6,004 nucleotides of DNA from Dehalococcoidia bacterium. GTDB lineage: Bacteria > Chloroflexota > Dehalococcoidia > GIF9 > AB-539-J10. The position numbers and the translations under genes are program-made. Numbering within the stretch: position 1 is the stretch's first letter; each line of letters starts with the position of its first letter. This document shows positions 5,401 to 6,004 of this stretch, one piece after another. The notes below the pieces were generated by a model. The model had not been told where the DNA came from. It did no database searches and saw only the letters and a list, made by a program, of their open reading frames with translations. Location: assembly GCA_030603265.1 (NCBI GenBank), contig JAUVYD010000100.1, positions 1-6,004 of the forward strand, given 5' to 3'.

Positions 5401-6004
5401 GCTCCACCTCCTTCCCGCCTCGGGTGCCGTGGTTTGTCATCCTTCGGCTGTGATTCTGTCTCGTGAGTCTTCGCCAGCCCCTGCAGAGCCCTGTACAGCG
5501 CTTGTTCCACTTTCTCAACTGCCTCGTGTTGGCGTAGCGGTGAGCCTGCCACACTCGCTTTCACTACCTGCCCAGCATATTGGCGTACGATTGCTGATGC
5601 CTCGTCCCGCCATGTGGCGATGGCGGCGGCATCTGGTTGGCCTTTGCGATCCAGTGTTCGCATCAGCTCTAGGAAAGCTGTCTCAAGGTCACGTTCGCTG
5701 GCAACGCTGGTCGAAGAGAACTGTGAGCGGATTGCTAGTCCCTTGGCTCTTGGGGCGCAGAGGGCTTCAACAATGACGTGGCCCCTCGGTGAATCGCCCC
5801 ACTTGCCTGCCCGCGCAGAAATGGTTTGCCAAGTGTTGCGTCTGATCCACGTGATTTCGTCCAGAAGGATTCGCGCGATATTGGGCTTGAGTTCAGGAAG
5901 CACGACTGTGTGCACTCCTGCATGCTTGTACAAGGCTTGGCTGTTTCCCACGAGGGTGGTATCGAACTTGCCAGCCACGGCCTTGCCAGCCTCCGCACGT
6001 TGAA
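5397..6004 (-). CDS. cas8e: Cascade large subunit Cas8e (Cse1/CasA), C-terminal part
   Basis: The frame is open to the right edge, so only the last 201 residues are seen; the true start lies outside the window. The GTG at 5976-5978 is not a likely start, because coding continues upstream as QRAEAGKA. Cas8e recognises the PAM and helps load target DNA. The visible part is helical and charged. The end, from DLETAFLELMRTL through ATWRDEASAIVRQYAG to KVEQALYRALQGL, resembles the C-terminal helical bundle of Cse1. The identification also rests on position: directly before cse2, with an ATGA overlap, as in other I-E operons. The N-terminal PAM-reading region and any upstream cas3 cannot be examined. 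The family is likely, but sequence evidence is weaker than for the other genes. Confidence 0.82.
   Translation of the reverse strand, partial: QRAEAGKAVAGKFDTTLVGNSQALYKHAGVHTVVLPELKPNIARILLDEITWIRRNTWQTISARAGKWGDSPRGHVIVEALCAPRAKGLAIRSQFSSTSVASERDLETAFLELMRTLDRKGQPDAAAIATWRDEASAIVRQYAGQVVKASVAGSPLRQHEAVEKVEQALYRALQGLAKTHETESQPKDDKPRHPRREGGGA

Overview
The window is the distal part of a type I-E CRISPR-Cas locus. Every gene is on the minus strand, so the operon reads from the right edge (6004) towards the left edge (1). The order is cas8e (3' part only), cse2/cas11, cas7e, cas5e, cas6e, cas1, cas2 and then a CRISPR array whose crRNA sense is also the minus strand. This is the standard I-E order, and there is no long non-coding stretch. 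Genes overlap or abut (ATGA at cas8e/cse2, 7 nt at cse2/cas7, 1-2 nt gaps at cas7/cas5, cas5/cas6e and cas6e/cas1), and most starts carry a strong GGAGG Shine-Dalgarno, so the unit looks like one translationally coupled operon. The host is a bacterium with fairly GC-rich coding DNA; its phylum cannot be read from this window.

The standout feature is the cas5 gene. A complete Cas5e domain (about residues 1-253) continues without a stop, through a Pro/Arg-rich linker, into a C-terminal zinc-type HNH nuclease domain (about residues 286-330) and an Arg-rich tail. A Cascade backbone subunit therefore carries its own nuclease. Type I-E Cas5-HNH effectors were reported, as I recall, in recent large-scale mining of rare CRISPR systems (with Cas8-HNH in I-F), where the HNH domain substitutes for Cas3. 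This locus appears to belong to that rare group. Whether cas3 lies upstream of cas8e cannot be seen here.

Right to left: cas8e C-terminus (5397-6004, open at the edge); cse2 (4846-5400); an enlarged cas7e of 546 codons (3212-4852); cas5e-HNH (2067-3209); cas6e (1345-2064); cas1 (348-1343), which reads 185 nt into cas2; cas2 (215-532); a 41-nt leader gap (174-214); and three identical 29-nt repeats with 32-nt spacers (1-173), open at the left edge.

Working together: Cas1-Cas2 insert new spacers at the leader-side repeat near 173. Cas6e cuts the repeat hairpin in the transcript and leaves an 8-nt 5' handle. Cas8e, Cse2, Cas7e and Cas5e assemble on the crRNA as Cascade. The HNH domain on Cas5 is the inferred target-DNA nuclease.
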